Shown piece after piece: positions 1 through 12,265 of a stretch of DNA of 64,000 nt. The stretch's first letter is position 1, and every line of letters begins with the position of its first letter. This DNA comes from Anisus vortex (Eukaryota; Mollusca; Gastropoda; Planorbidae): NCBI GenBank assembly GCA_949126835.1, contig OX421496.1:16324844-16388843 (forward strand), given 5' to 3'. The notes under the pieces are model-generated. The model saw only the letters and a program-made list of their open reading frames with translations. It had not been told where the DNA came from and made no database searches. The position numbers and the translations under genes were made by a program.

Positions 1-1254
1 TTGAAGATAGAAATGACTGAGACTACACCATCCAGAATTGTGTTGACACAGCAAATAAAAGAGAATGATAATACATTGACATGACAGACTGTCCTATTGA
101 GAGGTTTTGAATGGAAAGAAGAAATACCTCTACATAGGATATACTTCTCATCTGACTTGGTAACAGGATATGTGACAGTTGGAGTAATATCAAAACTTCC
201 TGTTGAGGGCATATCCGTTACCCTAGCAAATGATTTGGCGAAAGGGAGGGTGAGACCTGAACTGATTGTGAAGGAGAATCCAGACCCTAGTCCTATTGTG
301 GAGACAGGAAAAGAAAAAGAACTTTATCCTGTAGGTGATGTCATAAAGGGTATGACACCACAGAAAGAGAAAGAAGAAATTCTCTCACAAGAAAAGAAAA
401 AGAAAGAAGAAATTATCTCACAAGAAAAGAAAAAGAAAGAAGAAATTCTCCCACGAGAGAAAAAAGAGGAAGAAGAAGTTGAACTTGATCCTACTATTTT
501 CTCCAAGATTGAAGATTGTCCAAAAGGAAATGAACAATCAAAGAAGTCATCACGAAGAGAGATGATTGCTGAACAGAAAGTAGACCCAGAGTTGCTACAG
601 CTACATGAGAAAGCTGTCGACGAGGAAGAAACTCCTACTAATGATGTCTATGAACATATAGACCACAGCATGCTCAAACAACAATGCAAACCTGCAGTTG
701 CCGGTACAGATGAAGATTTGAGGAGCATCACTGAAGAAACGAGTGCTGAGAGCTGGACCGAAAATATCAAAAGCTATGGGTTACCACAATCCATACCGAC
801 AGATCGAGGGACCAACTTCGCCCCGGAACTCTTCAATCCAGTCCTAAAGAATTTATGCACGAAGCATGAGATGTCAACTGAATCCTATCCGGAAAGTCAA
901 GGAGCCTATAGACCAATCTTTGGACCCACTGTCCGAGGACCACTCAAACTACTTCAAGAGGCGTGGCAGACCGAATTGGATCTCCTTGGGCTGATCAAGT
1001 ACCTAGATAAGTACATACATTTTTTGTCTGACATAACTGTTTTTGTTAGAAAAAAATTGTACACTGCTCACATGCAGATGCCATTGTTGTGTGATGAAAG
1101 CAAGGCAAAAATATTATATCATTTGAAAATGATAAAGCCTTACCTTCTGAAAACAATTGGAATAAGCTTGATGTTGTTAACATTGTTACTCTTATTTGTA
1201 AAATTCATACCTGGAGTACAGGATAAATGGAATGACAAATTCACTGATAGTTAG
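1..1254 (+). pseudogene. Degenerate Ty3/gypsy-type pol remnant (protease-flank plus integrase tail)
   Basis: The reading frame is open from base 1, stopped by an in-frame TGA at 82-84, then open to a TAG at 1252-1254. Counting from base 97, residues 12-48 resemble the stretch before the protease of vertebrate and invertebrate gypsy polyproteins (PLHRIYFSSDLVTG, then LPVEGISVTLANDLA). Residues 94-126 are three 11-residue charged repeats (33 bp, 379-477). LLQLHEKAVDEEE at 166-178 matches a spacer of the same polyproteins. Residues 227-290 are integrase: TDRGTNF carries the second catalytic Asp, ESQGA the Glu, and FGPTVRGPLKLLQEAW the conserved tail. Reverse transcriptase and RNase H are missing between about residues 200 and 220. 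Residues 353-374 form a hydrophobic, membrane-like stretch that I cannot assign. The element looks internally deleted and inactive. The family call is confident; the clade is not. Confidence 0.85.
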
Positions 1255-3371
1255 TTACCAAACTTACTATTTTAAAACTAAATCCCTTACTTGTGATGAA
1301 AAAGGACTGAGTAAAAGTATTGTTAGAGTAGATATCATTATATTGTGATATTTCTAAACAAACTTATTAGATTGAGCATTAAAATAATTGCTATAAGAGA
1401 AAAAGATCAGTTTTATCCGCAGAATTGGTTTCTAAATCAGAGGACATTATAAATGTGGACTGATTATAAGATATGTTTGAGAATCTCTGGAAATGATAAT
1501 TGAAACATTTGGCAGAGAGGATAATTTGATTGATAAAGATGTAAATGATTTTGAGAAAAGAGAATTTTTCTATCACTAAAGTATTGAGAAATGTTTTATT
1601 ATTGTACTATGGAAATTTATTTTATCATGTACTGTTGTTGAAATAATTGCACTGAGTCAGGGTGCAAATTTCTTCTATGTGAATTTATTCATTTGTTCTA
1701 TTATCATTGAATGTATGATAATGTAGGGTAAAAATAGTTGCAGCAAGGCAGAACTATGACTAACAAGAATTCCAAGAAATGTATTTATATATGATTTTTC
1801 ACTTTTAGGATACTGTTACATGAAAAGCAGATCAGAAGTTGAAACTAAAATAAAACTTTATCCTTGTTTTGTATAAATTTAGGATATGTGCCACTGACTT
1901 GACACTGTAAACCAATCTGGTTTCATGGTTGAGAATTTATAATGTTGACACACCAATGTTCAACTAATGTATTATTAATTAAGGATTTCATGTCAAGATT
2001 GTAAAACGAATCTATTTTTTTTTATTAGTTAAAATAGATTGAATGAATTGTATTGACAACCAAAAAAGACTGGGTAGACCTGAACACTGTGAAAGTAACA
2101 GGAACCTAGAACCTATGAATAAAACCTTTATGGAATGGACAAGAGCAATGGATTCCAACATTACCATAAATGAAAAGCTTGGATATGGAACCATTCAGAC
2201 CAGCAATTGTTTTGTAAAAATTGTAAAATTGTTTTCTGTCTGAAAAAATATAGTCTATGCTCTTAAATCTTTTGTACGTCAATAATATTGTAATTGAAAT
2301 GTCTTTAAGGTAATCTAAAGAAAATAAGTACTTACTGTTTAGTACTAAGATTGTATGAAGATGATAACTTGCTTTAATTGATAGTTAATTAAGTAAATTA
2401 ACCAATTTGTTTTAAGTAAATCCATGTTGTCTGAATGTGTCAATTTAAAACTGCTACGATGTGAACTACACTAAACAGAAACCTATGACGTAGAAAGGTC
2501 ATGGTAAAATGAGAAATTGAAATATTTTTAATGAAATTGTCTATAAACTATTTTAATTAGGGAACATACCATGTTTCATTTTCTTAATATAACATAAATG
2601 AATGTAATTTTGAAATGATAGTTGTTAAATCATGCTCATTAACCACGATAACTTTCTGAGAGCGTAGCAATTTTTGACCTAAAGCGGTAATTGGGTAAAA
2701 ATTTGCATAGCGATGTAAACATTTAGGGAATGAGAGAGTAGGCCTAAACGAAAGGGAGAGAAAGAAGAGAGAAAAAAAATTGACCTCAAAATCTTGTGTC
2801 CCGCCACAAACAGTGTTGTCTAAGCCTACAGGCTGGGAAAAAAATACTGCCGAGGAATTTTTTTTGTTGTACAGTAATTAGGTCAAGCCTAGTGTATTTT
2901 TTCATCAGCGAGCGAGTTTTTTTCCCTTATGAAAAATAAGTCGTGTCTGAATAGACATTAAGTGATTTGTTTCTTGTTGTTTAATTACAATTGTAAAAGA
3001 TATTAGTTATAATTAAATGGACGCGTGAGTTTTTATTAACGTGGAATGTTAATGGAATGGAAATTATTAAATTGTATAATATTTATCCCTATGTATTTTT
3101 CTTGTATACAAGATTTAGATAAACAATTTAATTGTCCATTGTTTTGAATTAAAATTGAATGAGTGAATGACTATAGTTAAGCCATTTGATAAGATCAACT
3201 TATTTTGCATATATTATATGTTATTGTTATCAGTTCGATTGAATTAGTGGAATAGCCAATTGAACTGTATGTAGGTGTTGTTTTCCCCGGAATATTTTCT
3301 TTTATAATTATTCCTTAAAATTAACATTTTTAGTATTGTTAAAATGTAAAAGAAATAATTATAAAACTGTT
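1255..3371 (+). other. Noncoding 3' internal region of the LTR element
   Basis: This 2.1-kb AT-rich stretch lies between the pol remnant and the polypurine tract. Only short open frames occur (for example 2043-2243) and none resembles an envelope or other known protein. It is assigned to the retroelement by position alone. Confidence 0.5.
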
Positions 3372-3383
3372 GAAGGAGGGGGG
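3372..3383 (+). promoter_or_regulatory. Polypurine tract of the LTR element
   Basis: The purine run GAAGGAGGGGGG abuts the TGTTA that opens the LTR. This is the standard position for the plus-strand primer of an LTR retrotransposon. Confidence 0.8.
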
Positions 3384-3965
3384 TGTTAAGAATATCGGTC
3401 ATAGATGAATGACGTACTAAGGCATTGACCTCTTAACAAGTGCGTATTAGAGTCCAATGGTTTGACCTTTATGCCCTGGGGGCAGTTTAAATAAAATAAT
3501 TCGTCCAACCCCGTGGAAATTGAAGGTTATAATTCTGGATCGCAGTATTCTATAGAGAAAGAGGTTAAAATGCGTATTAAGACCCTGTAGAATCTTCGAT
3601 GATAGTTTTCTTTGTAAAGTCCCCACCTCCTTAAAGTTCGTTCAGTTTGAAAGTTTGTAGAGTGAAGTCGCTATATTGATACTTGTATATTATATGCCAT
3701 TTAATGAAATTCTTATGTTGTAATCAGATGAATAAAATTGTTTATTCAACAACTGGAGTTGTTTGATCTATCATTGTTGAGAAAGGTGTTGAAGATAATT
3801 ATCACTAATATAACTACATTACTGCATAGACCTGTCAGTCAAGGAACCTCTAGCTTGGGCTACAGATTAGCAGAATCTAGAGACTTCTAATAAAGATACA
3901 ACTATATTCATTGAATCCGATTTAACGAGTCGTAATAATAGTCATCATAGAGACAGTCCATAACA
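3384..3965 (+). repeat. 3' long terminal repeat of the Ty3/gypsy element
   Basis: The 582-bp segment opens with TGTTA directly after the polypurine tract and closes with TAACA, the expected short inverted ends. It contains an AT-rich TTTAAATAAAATAA stretch near 3486 and a polyadenylation signal AATAAA at 3731-3736. The 5' LTR and any target duplication lie outside the window, so the right boundary rests on the inverted ends alone. Confidence 0.75.
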
Positions 3966-6900
3966 ATATATTATAGAGAACTGTTGTATTTTGTCTGAGC
4001 ACGCGCAAGTTTTATCCTTCAGGGTCCCCGGTGCTCGTGTCGAGATCTACAAACGCAGCCTATGTTTGATTTAATATTTCACATATTCTTAACATAGACA
4101 GGGGCAAAGCCACAGGGTGGTGGTGGTGGTGGATGAAAACTGAGCCCTCCCCCCACCCGAAAATATGTTTTTCAACATTTTTTTTAAAAGGTGTACTGTA
4201 CTAAATTCGCAAAAAAATTGGTAAATGTTTGTCAGGCGAAAGATCAGCCCCTACTGGAATTTGGTAAATGTTTGACACGGGAAAGTTCACCCTCCCCCCC
4301 CCCTTGGAAAAAAATTATCGCTTCCCCTTAAAAATAGATATATATGAATATCACAACACAGAAACCCACGAAGTGAAAAGTCCCAAAGGGTTACCAATAA
4401 AATACGTACAACATTTCCCCCCCCCCGCCCCACCCTTTTCAAGTGATACTGTAGAAAAAAAATGTTCCAATGACGTTTTAATCATGATGTTTTGGTCTAG
4501 ACGTTTCTTATGACGTCTTAGAAACCCGACCAAAATATATCGATTCATTTAAGTTGAAAAGCTTTACCACATCAGCCACCAGACGACAAAACGTCAAAGA
4601 AATCGTAAAAGCGTTTGAAACATATATTTTTTGGGAGACCCAGACGTTACAATAAAACAAAAAGGGAAATGTTTGGGAGGACAAGTTTTAGTTCGTACTC
4701 ACCGTCTCACTAAAACAAATACGATGAGCATACTCGTGAGGGAGAGAGAAATAAAAATACGAGGGGGGTGGGGAGAAGCGGGGCGGAAAAAGAAAAAAGT
4801 CAATTACTTGTCTCTGGTCCGAATTTCTTTGACATAATGGAAAAGAATGATTTAAAGCCCTTAGAAAATAAAACTGGATGGAGGGGAAGTGGACTGTAAT
4901 CCGCTACGCCGTCGTCTCTCTATGATAATGGCTTCTTTTTTCTTTATAGACATAAAAGAGGAAACAAAGACAAAAAGAAAATAGTGGGTGTAGGGATAGT
5001 GTGTGTGAGTGTGTGAGCAAAGAAAGTTGGAAGACCTGAGAGATTAGACTCGCCCGTTATCAATAAAGTTGTCTTTCCCTACCGCCGGCTGCTCATCGAT
5101 GGATTCAAGAAAACCAGTTGAAAGATGTGTCCGTCATAGTTATGTCCCTGGTCCCGACGGATCAAACCCCCCCCCCTCACCACCCATCCACCCCTTTTCT
5201 CCCCATTCACCCAAAGGAATTAGGTCTTTATTTATTCAATAAATGATGTTGAGGGGGGGTCTGTTCTCTCTCACCCTCTCCTCCTCCCCCCTCCCACGAT
5301 TGTTCCAAGGAGACAAGACGAAATGTAACCGGAGATGGAGGTGAAATCAAAGCAGGAGTGATCACACATCGATAACGGGAGGATTACTGCCTACGTCACG
5401 GTACAAGGTTGTTTACTCCTGGAATTCAAGCCACAAACAGTCTTGGCCTTTCGAAGATAATTCACGTACAAATGGACTTTTTAGTTAACAAGTTACAAAC
5501 GTCACACACACATAGTATTATTATAAAAGATAAAACCACACTAAAACTATACAAATTTGAACCAATATTTAGTTGTTTTTTGTTATGCGTCTTTTACACA
5601 TTGAGATATAATAAGCCTTCTAATATAAAGTAAGTTTTAAAAAAAAGGTTCAGAAAGTTATTCGAGAAAAATTAAAGTTCTCTATTTTTCTTTTGTATTC
5701 GTGTTAAAAGTAAATGTTTTCCAAAGGACCATTTGGAGAGAAAGAAAGGGCGAGAATACTGACAAATACATTTTAATATATATATTTATAATCTTTTTTC
5801 TTACAATATGCTGTTAATATCAAAATTCCAGCAGCAACAAAAAGTTTTCTGTAAGGCCTTCTTTATATTTCTTGCCAATGACACGCAAAATGGTCATCGA
5901 CGAAATTATTCCAGCACACACAAACCGACAACCCGAACGGACAGATGCTGGAAACAAGAAACAAAAAAAAAACAGCAAGTACTTTTCTTCCTTGTTTCAT
6001 CAAGCGGACAATGCAGCACGAATGTAGATGACAGCCGTCAAGACTTAGAAGATGACAGAGGAAGAGAGAGAGAGAGAGAGAACGGGGAAAAAACAGTATT
6101 GTTAATGGAGATCTAATAGAAACAAAAAAAAAATGCTGACGTGCATTAAATATCTGTCATCTTATGACATCTGACCCTACCAGGCGGAGCTGACATTAGC
6201 TTCCGTGAAAATTTCCAAGCACGAAACATTGACGGAAAAGAAGGTCATGAGACGCAAGGCTTTGAATTTGAAGGGATTTTTACTCTCATAAGAAGCAGGG
6301 AATAAAAATGTTATCAAAGAAAAGTATAATTTAATACGAGGACATTTTTTTTATAGAAAGAATAAAGGATTATGATATAAAGAAAAAAAAGAAGAGAAAT
6401 TAAAAGGAAGCCCTAACAATATTATGTTCTAAACACGGTTAAGCATTAATGTCGAGTGGACAGCATAAACTTCTCACGTCTTCAGCATATTATTATGTTT
6501 TAGTTTTTGTTTCAACAAACATATATTCACTTTTTCTTTCTTTGTTTGTTGTAAGTATGTTTTTATGTTATCTGGGAAATGAACTGTACCCTTTCGTGGA
6601 AATAGGCATAGAGTCTACGCAGAAAAAGGATGTAATGATGGGTATCGGATATAGTTCGAAATAAAATGACCCACGAATGGGCACAGAGTCATAATATAAG
6701 CAAAAACAAGAACATTTCTAGAAGATTGGGAGCTAGAGACGATGTTCAACGCACGGGCATCGTCGAGTAGAGTCGTAGTTTTCAATCTTCAGTTTTGTAT
6801 GGTGCCCAAATATTTCTGAAGTTGTCTACTGGAGATAAACTGTTAGTCAAAAGGCCTAACCAAGCAGAGGATTTCCACCAAATACAGAGTCCGATTATTT

Positions 6901-8290
6901 GGACATATTTACGGAATTCAGGTACAAACCGACTAGTGGTGGCAATTCAGGAGTTTCCATATCACATACAAATCTTATCTGTATTATTTGCCAAATAAAT
7001 GGGATATTCGGCTGAGGCAAATATCATAGGGCTATTTCCGGTTAGGCCCTAGTCAAGATAACACACAATAAAAACGATTTTAAAAAAAACATTAAATGTA
7101 AATTAGTTGCCCGTCTATATTAGATGATATTTTTCCGTTCACAGATTTTTACGAAGCTGCTCAAGATTCCAATATGCTCAAATATTGATCTGCTTCGTTA
7201 CCAATTTGATCTGTTCTGAGCTCATGTTATCCCTTCGTTAACCTCAGTAACCAATAGAAACAGAAATGCGAGAGACTGAAGCGTCGGGTCACCAACATCA
7301 GCGCTATCTGCTGGCAGTTAGAGCACTTCTTTAACCATAATAATAACCAATGGAATAATATAAAGAAGTTGACCAAAGGTGTGTGGGTTTAAAGAGTGTG
7401 GGCGGGGGCTCGTTTCCTATTCTGTAGAGTGACAATCAATAATAAAGTAATTCAGGACAAATTTCTTCAGAACTCACAATCAGAAGGAAAAAAACAGAGC
7501 GCTTGGGAAAAAAAGGGTAGAGCATAGAGGGGGGGGGGTGGAACTAAATTTCGAGAATTAGACTTTGCTTAATTAGGTAACAATTAATGTTAAATTTTAA
7601 GTCTATCCATTTCATTCCATATTTAGCTTTACTTATAATTTTAACAGACAGGTGCAGAAAGTGAGCCCCCTCTTCACGCCACGGCCTACTCCCAGCCCAA
7701 CGTTTCGAAGTGTTTTACTGAAATATAGCACCAGAGCCTACCATATTCCGTAGGTCGCGGTGCTTTACACGTAATGAGAGGATACCACTAAAGGTCAAAA
7801 TGGCGCGAGACGTGGGCGTAAAAAAACCACGTGATTATCAGCAAACGAAATGAAGCCATAGAGATATCGAGCTCGTTACAGCCGTGGAAAAGATTCACAG
7901 TCAGGAATGAACTAATAATTGAGTTCGTCATCGTTGGCTTAACTTAAGTCCACCAAACAAGACTTATATAGGCTAGAAATATGACAGTGGACTTGTGAGA
8001 TGGGAAAAAAAAATTTGTTTTTCTAAAAGCGGAAAAAGAATTACATTTTTTTAAACTTGAAATGTCCAATCATATAAATATAGTTATGTGCAAACTATAC
8101 AATTTAAATGACTATACTATTTAAACTAAAAACAGTGTGGTATTGGCATAAGGCATAAGGACATTATTTAAAATATTGAACTAAAAAAACTCCAGAAGAA
8201 ATAATGTAGCGTGTAAATCCATCAACGCTTGATTATCTGAAGACACGGGAACAAAAAAAACAACAGCCCATTTAGTAACGTGCGAGCGTT
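3966..8290. other. Intergenic, no gene recognised
   Basis: AT-rich DNA with homopolymer runs of C, G and A (around 4290, 4420, 5165 and 7525), a short (GGT)n run near 4110, (GT)n near 5000 and (GA)n at 6064-6083. Open frames are short, without homology I can see and without convincing splice context. Confidence 0.6.
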
Positions 8291-8371
8291 TTAACCCTTC
8301 CCGTAGCGACCTACTTCTATCTATGCTTCCTTCAGTTCCGCTATATACGCGCAGGGGACTGTAAGGGTTAA
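8291..8371 (-). mobile_element. 81-bp TTAA-flanked MITE, copy 1
   Basis: The segment begins TTAACCCTT and ends AAGGGTTAA, so both ends carry a TTAA and short inverted repeats. On the minus strand it matches the copy at 16129-16209 at about 75 of 81 positions and has exactly the same length. TTAA target duplication with CCCT-type ends is the hallmark of piggyBac-superfamily transposons. No transposase is present, so it would be a non-autonomous derivative. Confidence 0.75.
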
Positions 8372-8957
8372 CATTTCTTAACAATATAAACAAAGATTCA
8401 ATTAAATCATTCAGTGGACCGAGTTATTATTCACGATAAAAGGGCAAATTGAATTATTGAGATCGTTTATGAGTACCGGTACGATTTACTTAATTTTACA
8501 GTCGTTTTGTCAAGATACAAAAGCGATTTTACAAAGCCTTAGGAGACTTTTTATAGACCCAATTACAAAATTCACACAAACGCAACGACTTTTACAAATA
8601 GATCTAGTCTTCTTTTTTTTCGTCAGCGATTAGACTGTGGAACACACATGGACCAAGCCTTCATCACTGTCACTTCTGTGCCGATATTCAAATCATCACA
8701 GAAGGGTTAGACTAGATACCTCAAATGAAAGTCCGTCGTCAGTTTATAACTCTTGCTTGTATGTTATAAAATATTATAAGTATTTTGATTCCAGAGCATT
8801 CGCTATCAAATTACCCTTAAATTGTGGACGTTTGCCTCGGTTCTAACTGGATCTCCTCAGTACAGTGATGAAGAAGAAGAAAAACCAAAACCAAACTAAA
8901 AACTCCTGTTTACATTTGTACAATTGAAAAACAAATGTTCACAATTTGTAACATAAA
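8372..8957. other. Intergenic, no gene recognised
   Basis: AT-rich spacer with only short open frames and no clear repeat. Confidence 0.5.
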
Positions 8958-9125
8958 ATAGCATTTTCTTACTTTATAATATAAAATATTTTCACACCGT
9001 ATAACATGACAATTTCATTTTCACACTTTATAACTTAGAAATTACCTTTTCACACTTTATAATATGACAATTACATGTTCACACTTTACAAATAAAAAAT
9101 GCATTTTCACACTTTATAACACATA
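8958..9125. repeat. Degenerate ~29-bp tandem repeat
   Basis: The word TTCACACTTTATAA recurs with small changes at about 8991, 9020, 9049, 9078 and 9106, giving a 28-29-bp spacing. An earlier, weaker copy starts near 8960. Confidence 0.7.
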
Positions 9126-10815
9126 ATAAAAATTAAGGACAGGAAAAACAAAATAAATTTGTTTCAAATATTGGAACATAGCTGGTCGAAACTTGTAGAA
9201 TAGATCAAAACGCTTTTGGTTGTTTTTTTTTAATACTGTGGTTTTCTCCCCTATATCTCTCGACCAACCACAGCGACCTAGCTAAAAGGATCAGGCAGTT
9301 CTGTGCCATATTGAGAAAGAACAACCCCAAGCCAGAACATCTCCACGGCCACAGACATCCGTGAGAAGACCAAATAGCCGAAATCAATGTCCCTGGAGGT
9401 TTACTTCCATTTCTTTTTTGTTACTTTCATATTTTATTTACTCTCCCCGTTCCTCGTTCATGGAGTGTGTGTGTGTATGTATGTGTGTGTGCGTACTTGT
9501 ACATGTGTAAGTGTAAGTGTGTCCGAGGCGAAAACAAAAAACTACGGTCATTTCTACCATTCTAACCCAAGGAAGCTGAGATAATAGTACAATAAATCAT
9601 GAAATAAAAATATTTAAAAGTTGTCAATCGTACAAAATTTATGTAGATCTAACTTTTTTTATGCAGGCAGTCAAGACAAAAAAAAAATCTGTTGTTTTTA
9701 TTTAACAATATGAATTTAATGGTATTGTACAGCTGTAGGTTATATAAGAAAGGATGTACTGTGTAGTCAACGGGCGTCGAGGATTATCACTACACTGGCA
9801 GAAATTTAAAAGCGAATAATTACATACGTGAAATACATGACGTAGATATGCCTATTAAATGGAAATTAAAACAACAATAAAGTAATAATAAAGTAATAAT
9901 AAGGTAATATTAAACTGAAGACGCTTGGGGCGGGAATAGACGCGTGGGGAAGTTCGGGGCGTGGGAAGGAAAGAAAAACAAAATGTTGCGCACAAGAGAA
10001 ATTATATGGAGTTGAGCAGTTTTTCTGAAATTCATTTCACGCCAAACGATCCCATTAGCGGGAGAGGGGAGACAATCCAGATGTACACTACACGTCACAT
10101 CGGGGCGGCATCGGTGGGGCGACGTACGCCCCCCGCATGTGACATTATGGGGAGGTTGGGTAATTCTACCCGCGGGCTGTAAATCGGAGAAATTTTTTTT
10201 TGGTGTGACAAATTTAGTGCAAACGGTTGCTGTTGTTTTTTCCCTCTTGTGTTTCTCTGACAAACTGTAATTTAAAGAGTTTATCACGTTGAAACAATGA
10301 CAAGAAAAAACACAAACTACAGAATGTCCAGCAATCTGAGCGCATTAAAGGTCAAAGTTCAATTTTTACCAGAGCACTATTATAGAAAAAATCAATCCTG
10401 TACCGAGATATCAACTTTGTACAGTGTCAGAGCTGTGTGAAATAACACAATGCGTGAGAAAAATGTCATCTTACTTCGAGCCCTTTGTAGAGTGTTGAAA
10501 ATCTACAGATCTTAAATGGGAAAAATAGAGATTTACACGTTTTATAAAATATATATTCTTGGTTGAATTTTCAAGTATTCTACCCCTTCCCCGAACAAGT
10601 GATTTCACTTGTTTATGTTCATATTTCTTTCTTCACTTTATTTCTTTACTTTTTTTTTACAATCTTCCAAAGCTACTCAACTCAAAAATTCTCGAGTTAC
10701 AAGTTACAGCTATTTTCAATTCATATCTTTATACATTTCGTTCCTAAAAAAAAAACAAGAAGACGGTATGAAATTACAGCTCGTTTCGGTAAACCACTGA
10801 CATTGCGTAATTATT
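9126..10815. other. Intergenic, with a GC/CpG-rich patch at 9920-10190
   Basis: Mostly AT-rich, with a (GT)n-like stretch near 9465-9520. From about 9920 to 10190 the base composition turns GC-rich with many CG dinucleotides, open on both strands for 70-125 codons. The predicted peptides are low in hydrophobic order and match nothing I know. The patch could be a promoter-type island, but no downstream exon is evident. Confidence 0.45.
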
Positions 10816-11118
10816 TCTAAAGACGGTATAATGATGTATTAGCGATTGTATGTAGAAATGGTATTCTAAAGACGGTATAATGATGTATTAGCGATTGTAT
10901 GTAGAAATGGTATTCTAAAGACGGTATAATGATGTATTAGCAATCGTATGTAGAAATGGTATTCTAAAGACGGTATAATGATGTATTAGCAATCATATGT
11001 AGAAATGGTATTCTAAAGACGGTATAATGATGTATTAGCGATTGTATGTAGAAATGGTTTAATGGCATATTAGCAATTGTATGTTAAGATAGTATAATGG
11101 TATATTAGCAATTATATG
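10816..11118 (+). repeat. 49-bp tandem repeat, five good copies plus decayed ones
   Basis: TCTAAAGACGGTATAATGAT restarts at 10816, 10865, 10914, 10963 and 11012, an exact 49-bp period. The first five copies differ at only a few bases (GCGATTGT or GCAATCGT). After 11060 the copies shorten and drift. Confidence 0.95.
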
Positions 11119-12190
11119 CCCCTCCTCCCCCCAACAAAAAAAAATGCTTTGAGATATACGGCAATGACAGTGAAATTTTTAAAGTTTAGAGATAAAGATA
11201 TACAACAATGACACATAAATGTTTAGATATATACTACAATGTCAGATGAATGTTTAGAGATTTAGACGTGTCTCACGGACATGGAGTAATAGAGATCAGT
11301 GCCAAAGAAATACATATAGGGATTTAGATCAGTGCCAGAAGCATTAAAAAAAAGTGCCCGCGGGAAAAGAATATGGCAAAGATGTGTCAACGATAACAAC
11401 TAGCCACAGATGTTGTCAAAGTAAAAAAAAAAATTATCTATTATCAAACCCAATCGTATTGAATAAAAAAAATAAATCGCAAATTGATAATAATAATTAT
11501 AAATCTAACTTTGAAAAAAAAAAAAATTCAATTTAAAAACACGGGAGTTGTGGTTCGTTGTTAATACAATTTAAGAATCTGAATATATAAACACGTTTAA
11601 GGAGATGGAGATTTAAAACATAAATTCCTAACAAATTTTTTTTCTTTATGTTGCCATCGTTTCCGGTTGTTGTGGAATAGTTTTCTTTCCCCAGCCCTTA
11701 CTTTCCCACATGTTCGTGTCAAAATGTAAATTGAACATACGTAAAAAAAAAAAAAAAAAGATTTCACCAAAAAAAAAAGGTCGATATTCTCAATTCGTTC
11801 CAGAATCACAGGCCAGTTGTTTTGCTAAAGGAAAAAAAGACATACACACAAAAAAAAAGAAGTTTTAATTATGACTCCTCCATCGGCAAAGCCTAAAAAA
11901 AACTTGTTGTTTTTGTTTTTGTTCTTTTCATTTAGTTTTGTGTTTTGTTTGTTGTTTTGTTTTTGTCTGTGCTGTTTTTTTTTTTTTTTTAATACTTTCG
12001 GTATTTATATTTTGGTTTAATGTGTCAGTACTATGCACAATATGTTCTGAAATGTAGATTTTGACGTAGGTCTTTAAAAAACTGTTAATTTTGGTGTTGT
12101 AAATGTAATAGAAACTGCATAAAGAAAATCGGAGGACACGTGACCTTGTTGCCTCATATTATTTTACTTTTGCGATATCGCTTCTCCGTG
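11119..12190. other. Intergenic, homopolymer-rich
   Basis: Contains many A and T runs, including A17 near 11743 and a T/G-rich stretch at 11890-11990. No coding signal was found. Confidence 0.5.
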
Positions 12191-12265
12191 TGTCCTCCCT
12201 TAGACGAGTGGTTAACGTTCTGAACTGCCATGCACGTGACCTGAGTTCTATAGTTCTATTCCCTT
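12191..12265 (+). repeat. tRNA-derived SINE head (candidate)
   Basis: TAGACGAGTGG at 12201-12211 fits an RNA polymerase III A box and GTTCTATTCCC at 12253-12263 fits a B box. The surrounding bases read like a decayed tRNA with a GTGGTTAACG D-arm. The anticodon region does not fold cleanly, so this is a SINE or pseudogene and not a working tRNA. The 3' end of the element is not defined. Confidence 0.55.

Noticed and set aside
3966..3970. ATATA after the LTR as target-site duplication
   Set aside because: The 5' end of the element is outside the window, so the duplicate cannot be compared.
9910..10287. 125-codon minus-strand frame
   Set aside because: It lies in a GC-rich patch with the opposite strand also open. 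No motif, splice context or recognisable protein.
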